Below, piece after piece: positions 8,894 through 19,431 of a stretch of DNA of 64,000 bases. The notes below the pieces were generated by a model. That model was not told the DNA's origin. It made no database searches and was given only the letters and a program-made list of their open reading frames with translations. The DNA lies in contig NZ_CP069370.1 in assembly GCF_019623905.1 (NCBI RefSeq), forward strand, positions 2,046,001 through 2,110,000. The letters run 5' to 3'. The DNA is from Neotabrizicola shimadae (GTDB lineage Bacteria; Pseudomonadota; Alphaproteobacteria; Rhodobacterales; Rhodobacteraceae). The position numbers and the translations under genes are program-made. Position 1 is the first letter of the stretch; every line of letters starts with the position of its first letter.

Positions 8894-10483
8894 TCAGGCC
8901 ACGGCCCAAGGCCCTGTCAGGATTCGCCGCGTCACCCTTTCGACCGTCGCGTCGCGCTTGATGAGGCCGGCCACCCATTCGCAGGAGCCCGCGTTCAGCA
9001 CCGCGCCCCGGCCCCGGCGGTATTCGGCGAGGCAGCCGTTGCCGCGGCTGGCGCGGCCGAGCGTTTCGGGCGTGAGCGCGCCGTAGACGGTCTGCGCCAC
9101 CTCTTCCGCGTCGGCGGTGCCGATGAACTGGTCGCGGTCGTGGGGGCCGGAGGAATGCGACAGCGTGGTGGCGGGGGAAAGCGCCACGATGGTCAGGTCG
9201 CCCTGCAGCCCGGCATCGGGCGCGGCGAAGGGCAGGCCGTGGGTCATGGTGTAGTCGATGCCATCGACCTCGTAGCCGAAGATCGTGGATGAGCGTCCCA
9301 GCACGTCGCCGTAGCCGAGGCCGGTGTCGGTGAGCGCCCAGTGGTCGGGGCGGTAGATCACGAAACCGCCCGTGCCGTGGGCGGCGCAGCGGCTCCAGCC
9401 GGCATAGACGCCCATCGAGCCGGTCAGGCCCATGGTTGCCACAGCGGGGCGACGGACCTGGGGGTGGTCCCAGTAGCTCGTCAGGCGAGTGGGATCGGGT
9501 GTCGGGTCTTCCGCCCCCGCGCGGGACTTGAAGCAGGTCTGCGTGAGGAGATCGTCGGAAAGCCTTGTCTGCCAGAAGAAATTCCCGGCAAAGCGCGCCA
9601 GTTCCCCGCCCCTGTCAAGCCAGGCATCGAGGTGGTCGCGCATCTCCCATGTCCAGTATTCATCGTGTCCGACGATCAGGGCGCGGGGATAGCCGTCCAG
9701 CGTCGCGGGGTCGGCGTGAAGGTCGTGTTGGGTCAGGTAGTCCAGCGCGATCCCCTGCCCTTCGCACCAGAGCGCGAAGGGTCGCTCGAAAGCCCCCCAA
9801 CCGGAGGAGGCATATTTCTTGGAAATGCCGCGGGCGCGGGCATAGTCCATGTGCGGATAGCGCGGCTTGGCGAGCAAGGGCGAGGCATGGGGGATGCGCG
9901 GCGCCCCTTCGGGCCACTGCACGAAGCCTTTTGCCCAGGGGCGCAAAAGCGAGACATGCGCGGCGAAGTCGTCGCCCTTCGGTCCGGTGAGGCCCTGGTA
10001 GTGGTTTGACCCTCCCCAGTCGTTGTAGGCGCACCAGGTGCCGGTGGCGAGCACCATGGCCACGCGCGCCGCGGGTTTGGCGGCGCGCAGAACGAACATG
10101 TGCTGGCTTTCATGCCCCGGCACGGTGAGACGGATCGTGTAGACTCCACTTGGCCAGTCTGCCGGGATGGGCAGGCGCAGCCGTTCGGGCCAGCCGCAGC
10201 CCCGGACCGAACAATCGGCGGGGGTTTCGGCAAAGCCGCCTTCGATTGTGCCGGACCAGAGCACCCGCGGGGTGAGCCCGTCACGGGCGATTTCCACTGC
10301 GATGCGGGGGGCATTCGACATGGCGTGAAGGGTCAGCGTATCGCCGGGGCGGTAGCTGAGCGCAGCGGTATAGCCCCAGACCTGGGCGCGCGCCGGGTCG
10401 GGGCTTGCCGCCTCGTAGTAATGCCCGGTGACGGGATCGCCGTCATCGAAGGGGCCGGCGATGAAATGGCCTTGCAGGGTCAT
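8894..10483 (-). CDS. N,N-dimethylformamidase large-subunit-like protein
   Basis: Protein of 529 aa resembling the C-terminal two-thirds of the N,N-dimethylformamidase beta (large) subunit: a beta-rich N-terminal part followed by an alpha/beta domain with DWGGSNHYQG, ALIVGHDEYWTWEMRD and GNFFWQTR. The characterised enzyme is an iron amidohydrolase acting on dimethylformamide; many homologues have unknown substrates. It is shorter than the known large subunit and no small-subunit gene is nearby, so another amide may be the substrate. Last gene of the ten-gene operon; its ATG overlaps the S9 peptidase stop by 4 nt, with GAGGGG in front. No signal peptide, so probably cytoplasmic. Confidence 0.8.
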   Translation of the reverse strand: MTLQGHFIAGPFDDGDPVTGHYYEAASPDPARAQVWGYTAALSYRPGDTLTLHAMSNAPRIAVEIARDGLTPRVLWSGTIEGGFAETPADCSVRGCGWPERLRLPIPADWPSGVYTIRLTVPGHESQHMFVLRAAKPAARVAMVLATGTWCAYNDWGGSNHYQGLTGPKGDDFAAHVSLLRPWAKGFVQWPEGAPRIPHASPLLAKPRYPHMDYARARGISKKYASSGWGAFERPFALWCEGQGIALDYLTQHDLHADPATLDGYPRALIVGHDEYWTWEMRDHLDAWLDRGGELARFAGNFFWQTRLSDDLLTQTCFKSRAGAEDPTPDPTRLTSYWDHPQVRRPAVATMGLTGSMGVYAGWSRCAAHGTGGFVIYRPDHWALTDTGLGYGDVLGRSSTIFGYEVDGIDYTMTHGLPFAAPDAGLQGDLTIVALSPATTLSHSSGPHDRDQFIGTADAEEVAQTVYGALTPETLGRASRGNGCLAEYRRGRGAVLNAGSCEWVAGLIKRDATVERVTRRILTGPWAVA

Positions 10484-12282
10484 CTGGTCCCCTCTCGGAA
10501 GGCCCGGTCCAGGAAGGCGGCGCTGCGATCCAGATAGGTCTGGACATTGGTGCGGCGGAAGATGCCGTGGCCTTCATTGGCGAAGAGCAGCACCTCGTGC
10601 GGGATGCCGGCGGAGCTGAGTTCGCGCACGGCGGTATGGGTGTTCTCCGGGCCGACGTTGGAATCGGCCAGGCCGTGAACGATCATCAGGTGGCCACGGA
10701 TCTGGTCGATGAAGTTGCCGGGGCTGGCATTGGCGTATTTCTCGGGGAACTCTTCGGGGGTGCCGCCCATCATTTCCTCGGAATAGGCGCGACCATGGGG
10801 CATTTCGGTTTCATGGTAGTCGATGTCGAGGCGATACATGCCGCACATCGGGATGGCTGCCGTCACCAGATCGGCATGGCGGGTGATGGCGACCCAGCTG
10901 GAAAAGCCGCCATAGGAATTGCCGGCCACCGCCACCGGGCCGGGGATGCCGGCGGCCAGCGCGGCCTCGATCCCGGCGCGGATGTCGGCCTGTTCGCGGC
11001 CGCCCCAGCCGTCTTCCTTCACGGCCTCGCGGTGGGCATAGCCGAAGCCGGTGGAGCCTCGGTAGTTCGAATCCAGCACGGCATAGCCCTGCTGCACCCA
11101 GTAGCCGATCTTGGGGTTGGTCCAGTCTTCGGAGTGCCAGGTCGGTCCGCCGTGGACATAGGCGATCAGGCCCTTGGGCGTGCCTTCGGGCCGGTAAAGC
11201 CAGCCCTGCATCGGCATTCCGTCCGGGCCGGTCCAGCGGAAATCTTCCGGCGGTGCCGGGTGGCGGCGGGCAGGGTCCGGTTGGGCCCTCAGAAGCGTGG
11301 TGCAGGCGCCGTCGGGGTGGATGCGCACCAGGTCGTGCGGTTCGTCCGCGTCATAGGCCTCGGCCAGCCAGCCGCCATCGGGGAAGGCATCGTGCGGCAA
11401 GAGGCTGCGGCGGCCGGAAAGGTTGGGAATGTTCGATAGGGTCAATCCATTCCAAAACTTGGCACGGGTATTGGACTGTTCGTGTACGATCAGGGCAAAG
11501 CGGTCTTCGCCCCCCGGCACCACGTCGAAGGGGAAGAAGTCGGGCTCACCCCCCAGCCAGGCGATGTTGCCGGTGGGAAGCGAGAGGATGCCGGCCTTGT
11601 CCAGCCGGTGCAGATCGGCAACGAAGGCGATGCGGTCGGGGGCGATCCATTCGCCGCGGGCATTGTTGGCCTCGCCCAAGTCCAGTACCTTGGCCAGGCC
11701 GGAGCCATCCAGGTTCAGCACCCAAAGCTGCGTTCCGCCGGGCAGATGGTCGTGCCGGTGCCACAGAAGCCGCTTGCCATCGGGCGAGAGTTTGATGCCG
11801 GTGTCGAAGGGAGATTCCGAGCGGGCGAGGCAGGTGCGGGTGCCGCTGGCAAGGTCCTGCTTCCAGACCCAGCCCCCGGCGGTGACGCTGCCCGTGTCGT
11901 AATCGAAATCGGCAAGGAAGATCACCGACCGGCCGCCCTCGGCGAAGATCCCGCCGTAGAGGTAGTGGATCGACTGCTCCGGCGTCAGCTGGGTCAGGCG
12001 GTTCTGCGCGGTGCGGTCTAGAAGGAAGAGGTGGTCGTGTTCGTTGGAATTGCGCGACTGCGCCAGGATCAGGCGCATCCCGTCGGGCGAAACGTCGCGG
12101 ATGGAGAAATGGTCGTGGCCGTGGGTCAGCCGTTCGGCCGGGCCGCCATTGGCGGGGATGGCCCAGACCTCTTCGGTCTCGGTCACGCCGGCGCGGCAGC
12201 AGAAGGCCCATCGGCCATCGGCGCTGGCCCGGATGTTGGTGATCTGCGGCAAGGCGGCCCAGGCGCGGGCGGGATCTGACAT
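10480..12282 (-). CDS. S9 family peptidase (prolyl oligopeptidase type)
   Basis: Protein of 600 aa with an N-terminal beta-propeller-like region (about 1-340, with WD40-like repeats such as SPDGKRLLW) and a C-terminal alpha/beta hydrolase domain. The catalytic residues are Ser in GNSYGGFS (near 455), Asp in GLADSNVGPENT (near 541) and His in NEGHGI (near 571). The family cleaves short peptides or acyl-peptides. No signal peptide is seen, so it would act on material imported by the adjacent ABC transporter. It starts 3 nt after the stop of the ABC ATPase gene with GGAGTAA as ribosome-binding site and overlaps the downstream gene by 4 nt. Confidence 0.9.
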   Translation of the reverse strand: MSDPARAWAALPQITNIRASADGRWAFCCRAGVTETEEVWAIPANGGPAERLTHGHDHFSIRDVSPDGMRLILAQSRNSNEHDHLFLLDRTAQNRLTQLTPEQSIHYLYGGIFAEGGRSVIFLADFDYDTGSVTAGGWVWKQDLASGTRTCLARSESPFDTGIKLSPDGKRLLWHRHDHLPGGTQLWVLNLDGSGLAKVLDLGEANNARGEWIAPDRIAFVADLHRLDKAGILSLPTGNIAWLGGEPDFFPFDVVPGGEDRFALIVHEQSNTRAKFWNGLTLSNIPNLSGRRSLLPHDAFPDGGWLAEAYDADEPHDLVRIHPDGACTTLLRAQPDPARRHPAPPEDFRWTGPDGMPMQGWLYRPEGTPKGLIAYVHGGPTWHSEDWTNPKIGYWVQQGYAVLDSNYRGSTGFGYAHREAVKEDGWGGREQADIRAGIEAALAAGIPGPVAVAGNSYGGFSSWVAITRHADLVTAAIPMCGMYRLDIDYHETEMPHGRAYSEEMMGGTPEEFPEKYANASPGNFIDQIRGHLMIVHGLADSNVGPENTHTAVRELSSAGIPHEVLLFANEGHGIFRRTNVQTYLDRSAAFLDRAFREGTR

Positions 12283-12285
12283 GGG

Positions 12286-14217
<1,932 letters not shown>

Positions 14218-14243
<26 letters not shown>

Positions 14244-15075
14244 CGCGCAGCCCGTCCGCTATGAAGTTGAGGCTCAAGAGCACGGCGACGAGGAAGCCGC
14301 CGGGCAGGAGCAGGAGCCGAAGGTCCGTGTCCATCGCCGCGGTGCCGGCCTGAATCAGGTTGCCCCAGCTGGCCTGGGGTTCCTTGATGCCGATGCCCAG
14401 GAAGGAGAGGAAGCTTTCCGACAGGATCACCTCGGGCACCAGAAGGCTGCCATAGACGATGACGACTGACACGCAGTTGGGCACGATATGGCCTACCACG
14501 ATGCGCGCGGGCGTCATGCCGCCGGCGCGCGCGGCCTCGACAAACTCGCGCCGGGCCAGGCTTTGCGCCTGGGCGCGCACAATGACGGCGGGGGTGAGCC
14601 ACAGGGTGAACACGATGGCCGCAAACAGCGCCAGCGTGCCGCCGCCGAACAAGAGCGACAGGAGGATCACGAGGATTACATAGGGAAAGCCGTAGAGGAT
14701 CTCGACAGTGCGCATCATCAGCCCGTCGGTCCGGCCCCCGGCGTATCCGGCGATGGCACCGTAAAGAACGCCGATCACGCCGGCGGAGAGTGCCCCCAGA
14801 AAGCCGATGGCCAGCGAGACCTGGCCGCCTTCCAGCACACGCACCAGAAGATCGCGACCGTAGTCGTCAGTCCCGAAAAGATGCGGCCAGATGAACTCGG
14901 CCGGGGCGGAGATATCGTCGAAATCCGCATCCTCGCCGGTGAAGGGAAAGGCGTAAGGACCAAGGAAGCAGATAAGCACGATGGCCAGAAGCACGAAGAC
15001 CGAGGCCATGGCGAGGCGGTTCTTCGCGAAGCGGCGGAATTGCAGCTGGGTGGTGGAGAGGTGCCGGTCAGCCAT
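14218..15075 (-). CDS. ABC transporter permease (DppC/OppC type)
   Basis: Inner-membrane permease of 285 aa. It has the short cytoplasmic N terminus of the DppC family, a first hydrophobic segment at about residues 22-45, the periplasmic motif LFGTDDYGRDLLVRV, several further membrane segments and the coupling-helix motif EFVEAARAGGMTPARIVVGHI, which contacts the ATPases. The ATG at 15075 was preferred over one six codons upstream because GAGGG lies 6 nt before it; it overlaps the stop of the partner permease by 8 nt. Confidence 0.93.
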
Positions 15076-15988
15076 TGCGCACCCTCGGGTCAAGCCAGCC
15101 GCGCACGAGGTCGGTCAGGATGTTGAAGAGGATCACCAGCGCGCCGTAAAGCAGCGTGATCCCCATGACGAGCGGATAGTCGCGGTTCAGCGCCGCATCC
15201 ACGAAATGCCGGCCGATGCCCGGCAGGGCGAAGACTGTCTCGATCAGGATCGACCCGGTGATGATCGCTGCCGTTGCCGGGCCGAGGTAGGCGATGACCG
15301 GCAGAAGCGCGCCGGTCAGGACATGGCCGGTCAGCACGCGGCGCGCGCCGATGCCCTTGGCGCGGGCGGTGCGGACGTGGTTTTCGCGCAGGGTCTCGAT
15401 CATCGAGGTGCGTGTCAGGCGCGAGATATAGGCGATGTTCGGCAGGGCCAGCACGATGACCGGCAGGATCAGCGCGCGCCAGCCGGCATCGGTGCCCCCC
15501 ACGGGAAGCCAGTTCAGCTTCAGCGCGAATATCACCTGGAACAGGGGGCCGATCACGAAGATCGGCACGGCGATGCCGATCACGCCGACGAGGCCCGCGA
15601 CAAGATCGGTCGCGCCGTTCCGGCGCATCGCCCCGGCCATGCCAAGCCCGATGCCCACCAAGGCCGCAATCAGGATGGCCCAGAAGCCGATGGTCAGGGA
15701 CCAGGGCAGGCCCGAGGCGATGATGTCGCCCACCGAATAGTCTCGGAACCGGGTCGAGGGGCCGAAATCCAGGTGCATCAGCCCCCATACATAGCGGCCG
15801 AACTGCTGCCAGACCGGCTCGTCCAGATGGAACCGTTCCTGGATGTTGGCCAGCACCTCGGGGCTGATCTTGCGGTTCTTGGAAAACGGCCCGCCAGGGG
15901 CCAGCCGCATGACGAAGAAGGTCAGCGTCACCAGCGCCGCCAGCGTCAGGCCGCCCTCCCACAAACGCCGCGCCAGAAAGCGGCCCAT
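15068..15988 (-). CDS. ABC transporter permease (DppB/OppB type)
   Basis: Partner permease of 306 aa. The family N terminus is present: a membrane segment followed by RLAPGGPF and the region around residues 45-70 typical of DppB/OppB. The coupling motif is ENHVRTARAKGIGARRVLTGHV and the last segments end in FNILTDLVRGWLDPRVR. It is the first membrane gene after the binding-protein gene, separated from it by a 74-nt gap with a stem-loop. G-rich sequence (GGGGTAGGGCAGGG) precedes the ATG. Confidence 0.94.
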   Translation of the reverse strand: MGRFLARRLWEGGLTLAALVTLTFFVMRLAPGGPFSKNRKISPEVLANIQERFHLDEPVWQQFGRYVWGLMHLDFGPSTRFRDYSVGDIIASGLPWSLTIGFWAILIAALVGIGLGMAGAMRRNGATDLVAGLVGVIGIAVPIFVIGPLFQVIFALKLNWLPVGGTDAGWRALILPVIVLALPNIAYISRLTRTSMIETLRENHVRTARAKGIGARRVLTGHVLTGALLPVIAYLGPATAAIITGSILIETVFALPGIGRHFVDAALNRDYPLVMGITLLYGALVILFNILTDLVRGWLDPRVRNG

Positions 15989-16025
15989 CCCTGCCCTACC
16001 CCTTCATCTTGGCACCCAACTCACC

Positions 16026-16053
16026 AGGGGCCGGAGGCGTTGCCCCGGCCCCT
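16026..16053 (-). other. Intercistronic stem-loop between binding-protein and permease genes
   Basis: A perfect 9-bp stem (AGGGGCCGG / CCGGCCCCT) with a 10-nt loop lies 9 nt after the binding-protein stop. There is no T-run on the minus strand, so a full terminator is unlikely. In ABC operons such hairpins usually stabilise the binding-protein mRNA and lower permease expression. Confidence 0.65.
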
Positions 16054-16062
16054 GCCAGCGGC

Positions 16063-17664
16063 CTATTCCAGCGACAGGAACTGCGAGTTGTTGTAGCCCG
16101 CCGCAGAGTTCGACCAGCCTTTCACCTTCGGGCTGACCAGCCGGCGCGACGGCTCGATGGCGATGGGCGCGAAGATGTAGTCGTTCAGGAGAATCGCTTC
16201 GGCCTCGGCCAGCGCGACATAACGCGAGGGCTTGTCGGGCAGCGCTGCCGCCTTGTCCATCGCCGCGTCATATTCGGGTTTCACCCAGTTGTAGCCGGGT
16301 TCCGCCGAAGGCCGCATGTAGGACAGGAAGGTCTCGGGACCGGCGAAATCGCCCACCAGATTGTCGGCGAAGACATCCCAGTCGCCGGCATAGAAGGCAT
16401 CGAGCCAGGCCTTGCGTTCCATCGAGTTCACCTCGGTCTCGACGCCCAGGGTCTTCTTCCACATCAGCGAGATGCCCTGGGCAAGGCGGATGCGGTCTTC
16501 GGCCACCGTGGTGACGATGGTGACCTTCAGCGGATTGTCCGGGCCATAGCCCGCCTTGGCAAGCAGTTCCTGCGCCAGCGCATCGCGTTCGCCCTGGGTC
16601 ATGGTCGCCTCGGCGATCTGGGGCCCCTTGTATTCGGGGTCGAAGCCGCCGGCATAGGAGTAGGAGGGGATGGCGCCGCCCTTGACGATCTTTTCCTGCA
16701 GCACCTCGCGGTCGATGGCCAGCGTCAGCGCCCGGCGCACGTCGATGTTGTCCATCGGCGGGCGGTTCAGGTTGAAGCTGTAATAGGTGACTTCGGTCGA
16801 GGGGCCGATCACTACTTCGTCGGGCATGTCGGCCTTCAGCTGGTCGATCTGGTTCACCGGGATGTCGTAGGTCACGTCAATCTCGCCGGCCTGGAACCGC
16901 TTGAGTTCCGTCGAGACATCCTCGGTCACCAGGTAGCGCACCTGCGGGATCTGGACGTTGGCCGCATCCCAGTAGTTCGGGTTCTTCTCCAGAAGCACAT
17001 GGGACTGCGGCACCACCTCCTTGATGACATAGGCACCGTTCGACACGACCTTGGCCGGGTCGATGAACACGCCGGCACCGCTCGCGGCGAAGGACGGCGT
17101 GTGCAGCGGCGAGACCTGGAACGACCCCATCAGGTCCAGCATGTGCGGCGCCGGGGTGTTCATCTCGATCACCACGGTGCGGTCGTCGGGCGCGGTCATG
17201 CCCAGGGTCGAGGCGTCCTTGGTCTCGCCATTGGCCAGCGCCTCGGCGCCCTTGATCTGGATGGTCGAGTAGAAATAGTAGCCCTTCTCCGACGCGGTGT
17301 CGGGGTTCAGCGTGCGCAGCACGCCATTGACGAAGTCCTGTGCCACCAGCGGATCTCCGTTGGACCATTTCAGCCCTTCGCGCAGGTGGAAGGTGTAGGT
17401 CTTCCCGTCGGCGCTGACCTCCCAGCTTTCCGCCGCACCGGGAATGACCTTGCCGGTGCCATCGAAGTTCACCAACCCTTCATAGGCGTCCGCCTGGATC
17501 CAGCCTGCCGCCGCGTCGAAGTTCACATGCGGGTCCAGCGAGGACCATTCCGAGCCCACGCCGCGATCCAGCACGCCGTCGGACTGCGCCGAGGCCATGC
17601 CGCCGAAGGAAAGTGCAGCGGCCAGGACAAGCCCTGACAGCGCCGCGCCCAGTATCTTCCTCAT
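16063..17664 (-). CDS. ABC transporter substrate-binding protein, family 5 (dipeptide/oligopeptide type)
   Basis: Periplasmic binding protein of 533 aa with a Sec signal peptide (MRKILG, hydrophobic core, cleavage probably after MASAQ). Family features are SLDPHVNFDA at the start of the mature protein, the AESWEVSADGKTYTFHLREG signature, KNPNYWD and FNLNRPPMD in the middle, and DIRVRRAL-like IDVRRALTLAID. It captures the substrate and delivers it to the two permeases. The start at 17664 has AGGGAG 8 nt upstream and gives the signal peptide; upstream in-frame sequence does not look coding. The ligand cannot be deduced from sequence; the neighbours suggest a peptide-, amide- or ester-containing compound. 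Confidence 0.93.
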   Translation of the reverse strand: MRKILGAALSGLVLAAALSFGGMASAQSDGVLDRGVGSEWSSLDPHVNFDAAAGWIQADAYEGLVNFDGTGKVIPGAAESWEVSADGKTYTFHLREGLKWSNGDPLVAQDFVNGVLRTLNPDTASEKGYYFYSTIQIKGAEALANGETKDASTLGMTAPDDRTVVIEMNTPAPHMLDLMGSFQVSPLHTPSFAASGAGVFIDPAKVVSNGAYVIKEVVPQSHVLLEKNPNYWDAANVQIPQVRYLVTEDVSTELKRFQAGEIDVTYDIPVNQIDQLKADMPDEVVIGPSTEVTYYSFNLNRPPMDNIDVRRALTLAIDREVLQEKIVKGGAIPSYSYAGGFDPEYKGPQIAEATMTQGERDALAQELLAKAGYGPDNPLKVTIVTTVAEDRIRLAQGISLMWKKTLGVETEVNSMERKAWLDAFYAGDWDVFADNLVGDFAGPETFLSYMRPSAEPGYNWVKPEYDAAMDKAAALPDKPSRYVALAEAEAILLNDYIFAPIAIEPSRRLVSPKVKGWSNSAAGYNNSQFLSLE

Positions 17665-17692
17665 CGTTGTTGCTCCCTGTTGTTGTTCTTTG

Positions 17693-18814
17693 TCAGTCGG
17701 ATAGAAGGTCGCCGTCCCGCACCACCTCGGTGCCCGCCACATGGGCCAGGCCCTGGCCGCGCAGGCAGGACTTCCACAACTCGGTGCGGAACAAGATGCC
17801 CGCGTTGGGCGCGCGCACGGCCATGCGCAGGCGCGTCATCGGATCGGTGACTTCAGCGATCACCTCGCCTTCGGCCACGCTGTCGCCGGGCCGGGCAATC
17901 CATGTCACCACGCCGCCCTGGGGCGCGATGGCTTCGCCCGCGCCGCCGAGCGGCAGGTGCGGCGCATCGGGGTGCTGCGGTGGCGCGTCCCAGCCGGTGA
18001 GTGCGCCGACGGCCGCGAGGTAGGACATCAGCCCGCGCGCATCGGCGGCGGCGAGGTCGTCGGAGACGTCGAACTGCCCACGGTATTCCAGCGTGGTCGA
18101 GAAGCAGCCGGCGGGGATCGGATGATCGGGGAAGCGGTCGCGCAGGCGGGCCCAGGGCACTGTATGGGCCTCGTCGAAGGCATTGCCGCCCGAAACCTCC
18201 TCGATCAGCGCGACCTTTGCGCCGGTGCAGCGGCACAGGAGCGAGGTATCCGCGGGCCGGGCGGGCGAGGCGTAGAGGTGCATCACCGCGAAATGATCGC
18301 AGTGCAGGTCAAGCACGTGGTCGGCGTCTATGGACCAGTCCATGAGCGCCAGTTGCCCGCGGACCATGGCGGTGCGGGCCTTCTCCGTTTCCTCCGCCAA
18401 AGCGGTGCGCAGTGCCGTGCGGATGAGGGCGGCATTGCCCGCGGCATCGTCGGTCAGGCGGCCTTCGACCAGGTCGCCGGCGCGGGGGCCAAACGCGGGA
18501 TAACCGCGGTTGAAGTTGTGCAGCGTGTCGAATTCCTGCCGGCCAAGCGGGCGCTGGAAGGCCCATTGCGACAGCCCCACGGGGTTGGCGGCGGGCACCA
18601 CCAGGATTTCGCCCCGGATGCCGCCCTGCGCCTCGACCGCATCGAGGTGGGTCATCAGGTGCTGCAGCACCAGAACACCCGGCATTTCGTCGGCGTGAAG
18701 GCCGGCTTGCAGATAGACCTTGGGCCGTGCGCCTTCGGTGCCATAGCGCAGGCAGGCGATGCGGCGCGATGTGCCGGGGCTGTCGCCGCCGAGCTCTGCC
18801 CAATCGGTCTTCAT
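17693..18814 (-). CDS. Succinylglutamate desuccinylase/aspartoacylase family hydrolase
   Basis: Zinc-dependent deacylase-like protein of 373 aa. The zinc ligands of the M14-like AstE/ASPA family are visible: His and Glu in GLHADEMPG (near residue 39) and a later His in LDLHCDHF. The C-terminal 70 residues form a small beta module similar to biotinyl/lipoyl domains (GGVVTWIARPGDSVAEGEVI), as in many members. The family removes acyl groups from N-acyl amino acids. It overlaps the TetR gene by 4 nt and precedes the binding-protein gene by 28 nt, so it probably acts on the imported compound or a degradation product. Confidence 0.88.
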   Translation of the reverse strand: MKTDWAELGGDSPGTSRRIACLRYGTEGARPKVYLQAGLHADEMPGVLVLQHLMTHLDAVEAQGGIRGEILVVPAANPVGLSQWAFQRPLGRQEFDTLHNFNRGYPAFGPRAGDLVEGRLTDDAAGNAALIRTALRTALAEETEKARTAMVRGQLALMDWSIDADHVLDLHCDHFAVMHLYASPARPADTSLLCRCTGAKVALIEEVSGGNAFDEAHTVPWARLRDRFPDHPIPAGCFSTTLEYRGQFDVSDDLAAADARGLMSYLAAVGALTGWDAPPQHPDAPHLPLGGAGEAIAPQGGVVTWIARPGDSVAEGEVIAEVTDPMTRLRMAVRAPNAGILFRTELWKSCLRGQGLAHVAGTEVVRDGDLLSD

Positions 18815-19431
18815 GTCTGATCTCCGATCGGCCCGAGGACGGGCTCCAGCAGGTCCAGGCAGGCTGCCTTCGCGCCTTCGGGGGTCAGGCCCGAGGGATC
18901 AAGGCAGAGTTCGAGCCAGAGCCCATCGACGAGGGCAATCAGGGTCATGGCCATCGCATCGGCGTTGACCTTGCGCCCATTCGCCGCCGCATGACGGGCC
19001 ACGGCTTCGGAGACCACGGCGCGGTAGCGGGCGTAAAGCGTGCGGTGTTCGTCGCGCAGCGTGCCGCCGGTGGCGATCTCGCTCCAGATCGCGAGCCAGA
19101 CGTTCAGGGTGTCGCGGCTGTAGTTCGCCGGCGAGAAGAGGTGATCCAGAAGTTCGGGCAGATGCGGTGGCGCGGCATCCGGCGGAGAGATGGCATCCAG
19201 AAGCGGCCGATAGACCGCTTCGTAGACCTTGGCCAGAAGTCCGTCCTTGCCGCCGAAATGGTGCGTCACCAGCCCGCGTGAGGCGCCCGAGACCTTGCAG
19301 ATGTTGTCGATGGTGAAGGCGCGGATGCCGCCTTCGGCCAGCACCTGCATCCCGGCCTCTACCAGCATCGCCGCGCGGACCTCGCGGCCAAGGCGGCGGA
19401 AGCGGGGGCCGGGAGCCGCGCCGTCAGACAT
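18811..19431 (-). CDS. TetR/AcrR family regulator of the hydrolase/transport operon
   Basis: Regulator of 206 aa. The N-terminal helix-turn-helix is clear (FTIDNICKVSGASRGLVTHHFGGKDGLL, residues about 40-67, cited in parts), followed by a BetI-like C-terminal ligand domain. The gene is embedded between the CocE/NonD hydrolase gene (8-nt overlap) and the deacylase gene (4-nt overlap), so it is transcribed with the operon it probably controls. A palindrome at 21447-21466 over the operon promoter is the natural candidate operator. The inducer is likely the operon's substrate. Confidence 0.88.
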   Translation of the reverse strand: MSDGAAPGPRFRRLGREVRAAMLVEAGMQVLAEGGIRAFTIDNICKVSGASRGLVTHHFGGKDGLLAKVYEAVYRPLLDAISPPDAAPPHLPELLDHLFSPANYSRDTLNVWLAIWSEIATGGTLRDEHRTLYARYRAVVSEAVARHAAANGRKVNADAMAMTLIALVDGLWLELCLDPSGLTPEGAKAACLDLLEPVLGPIGDQT

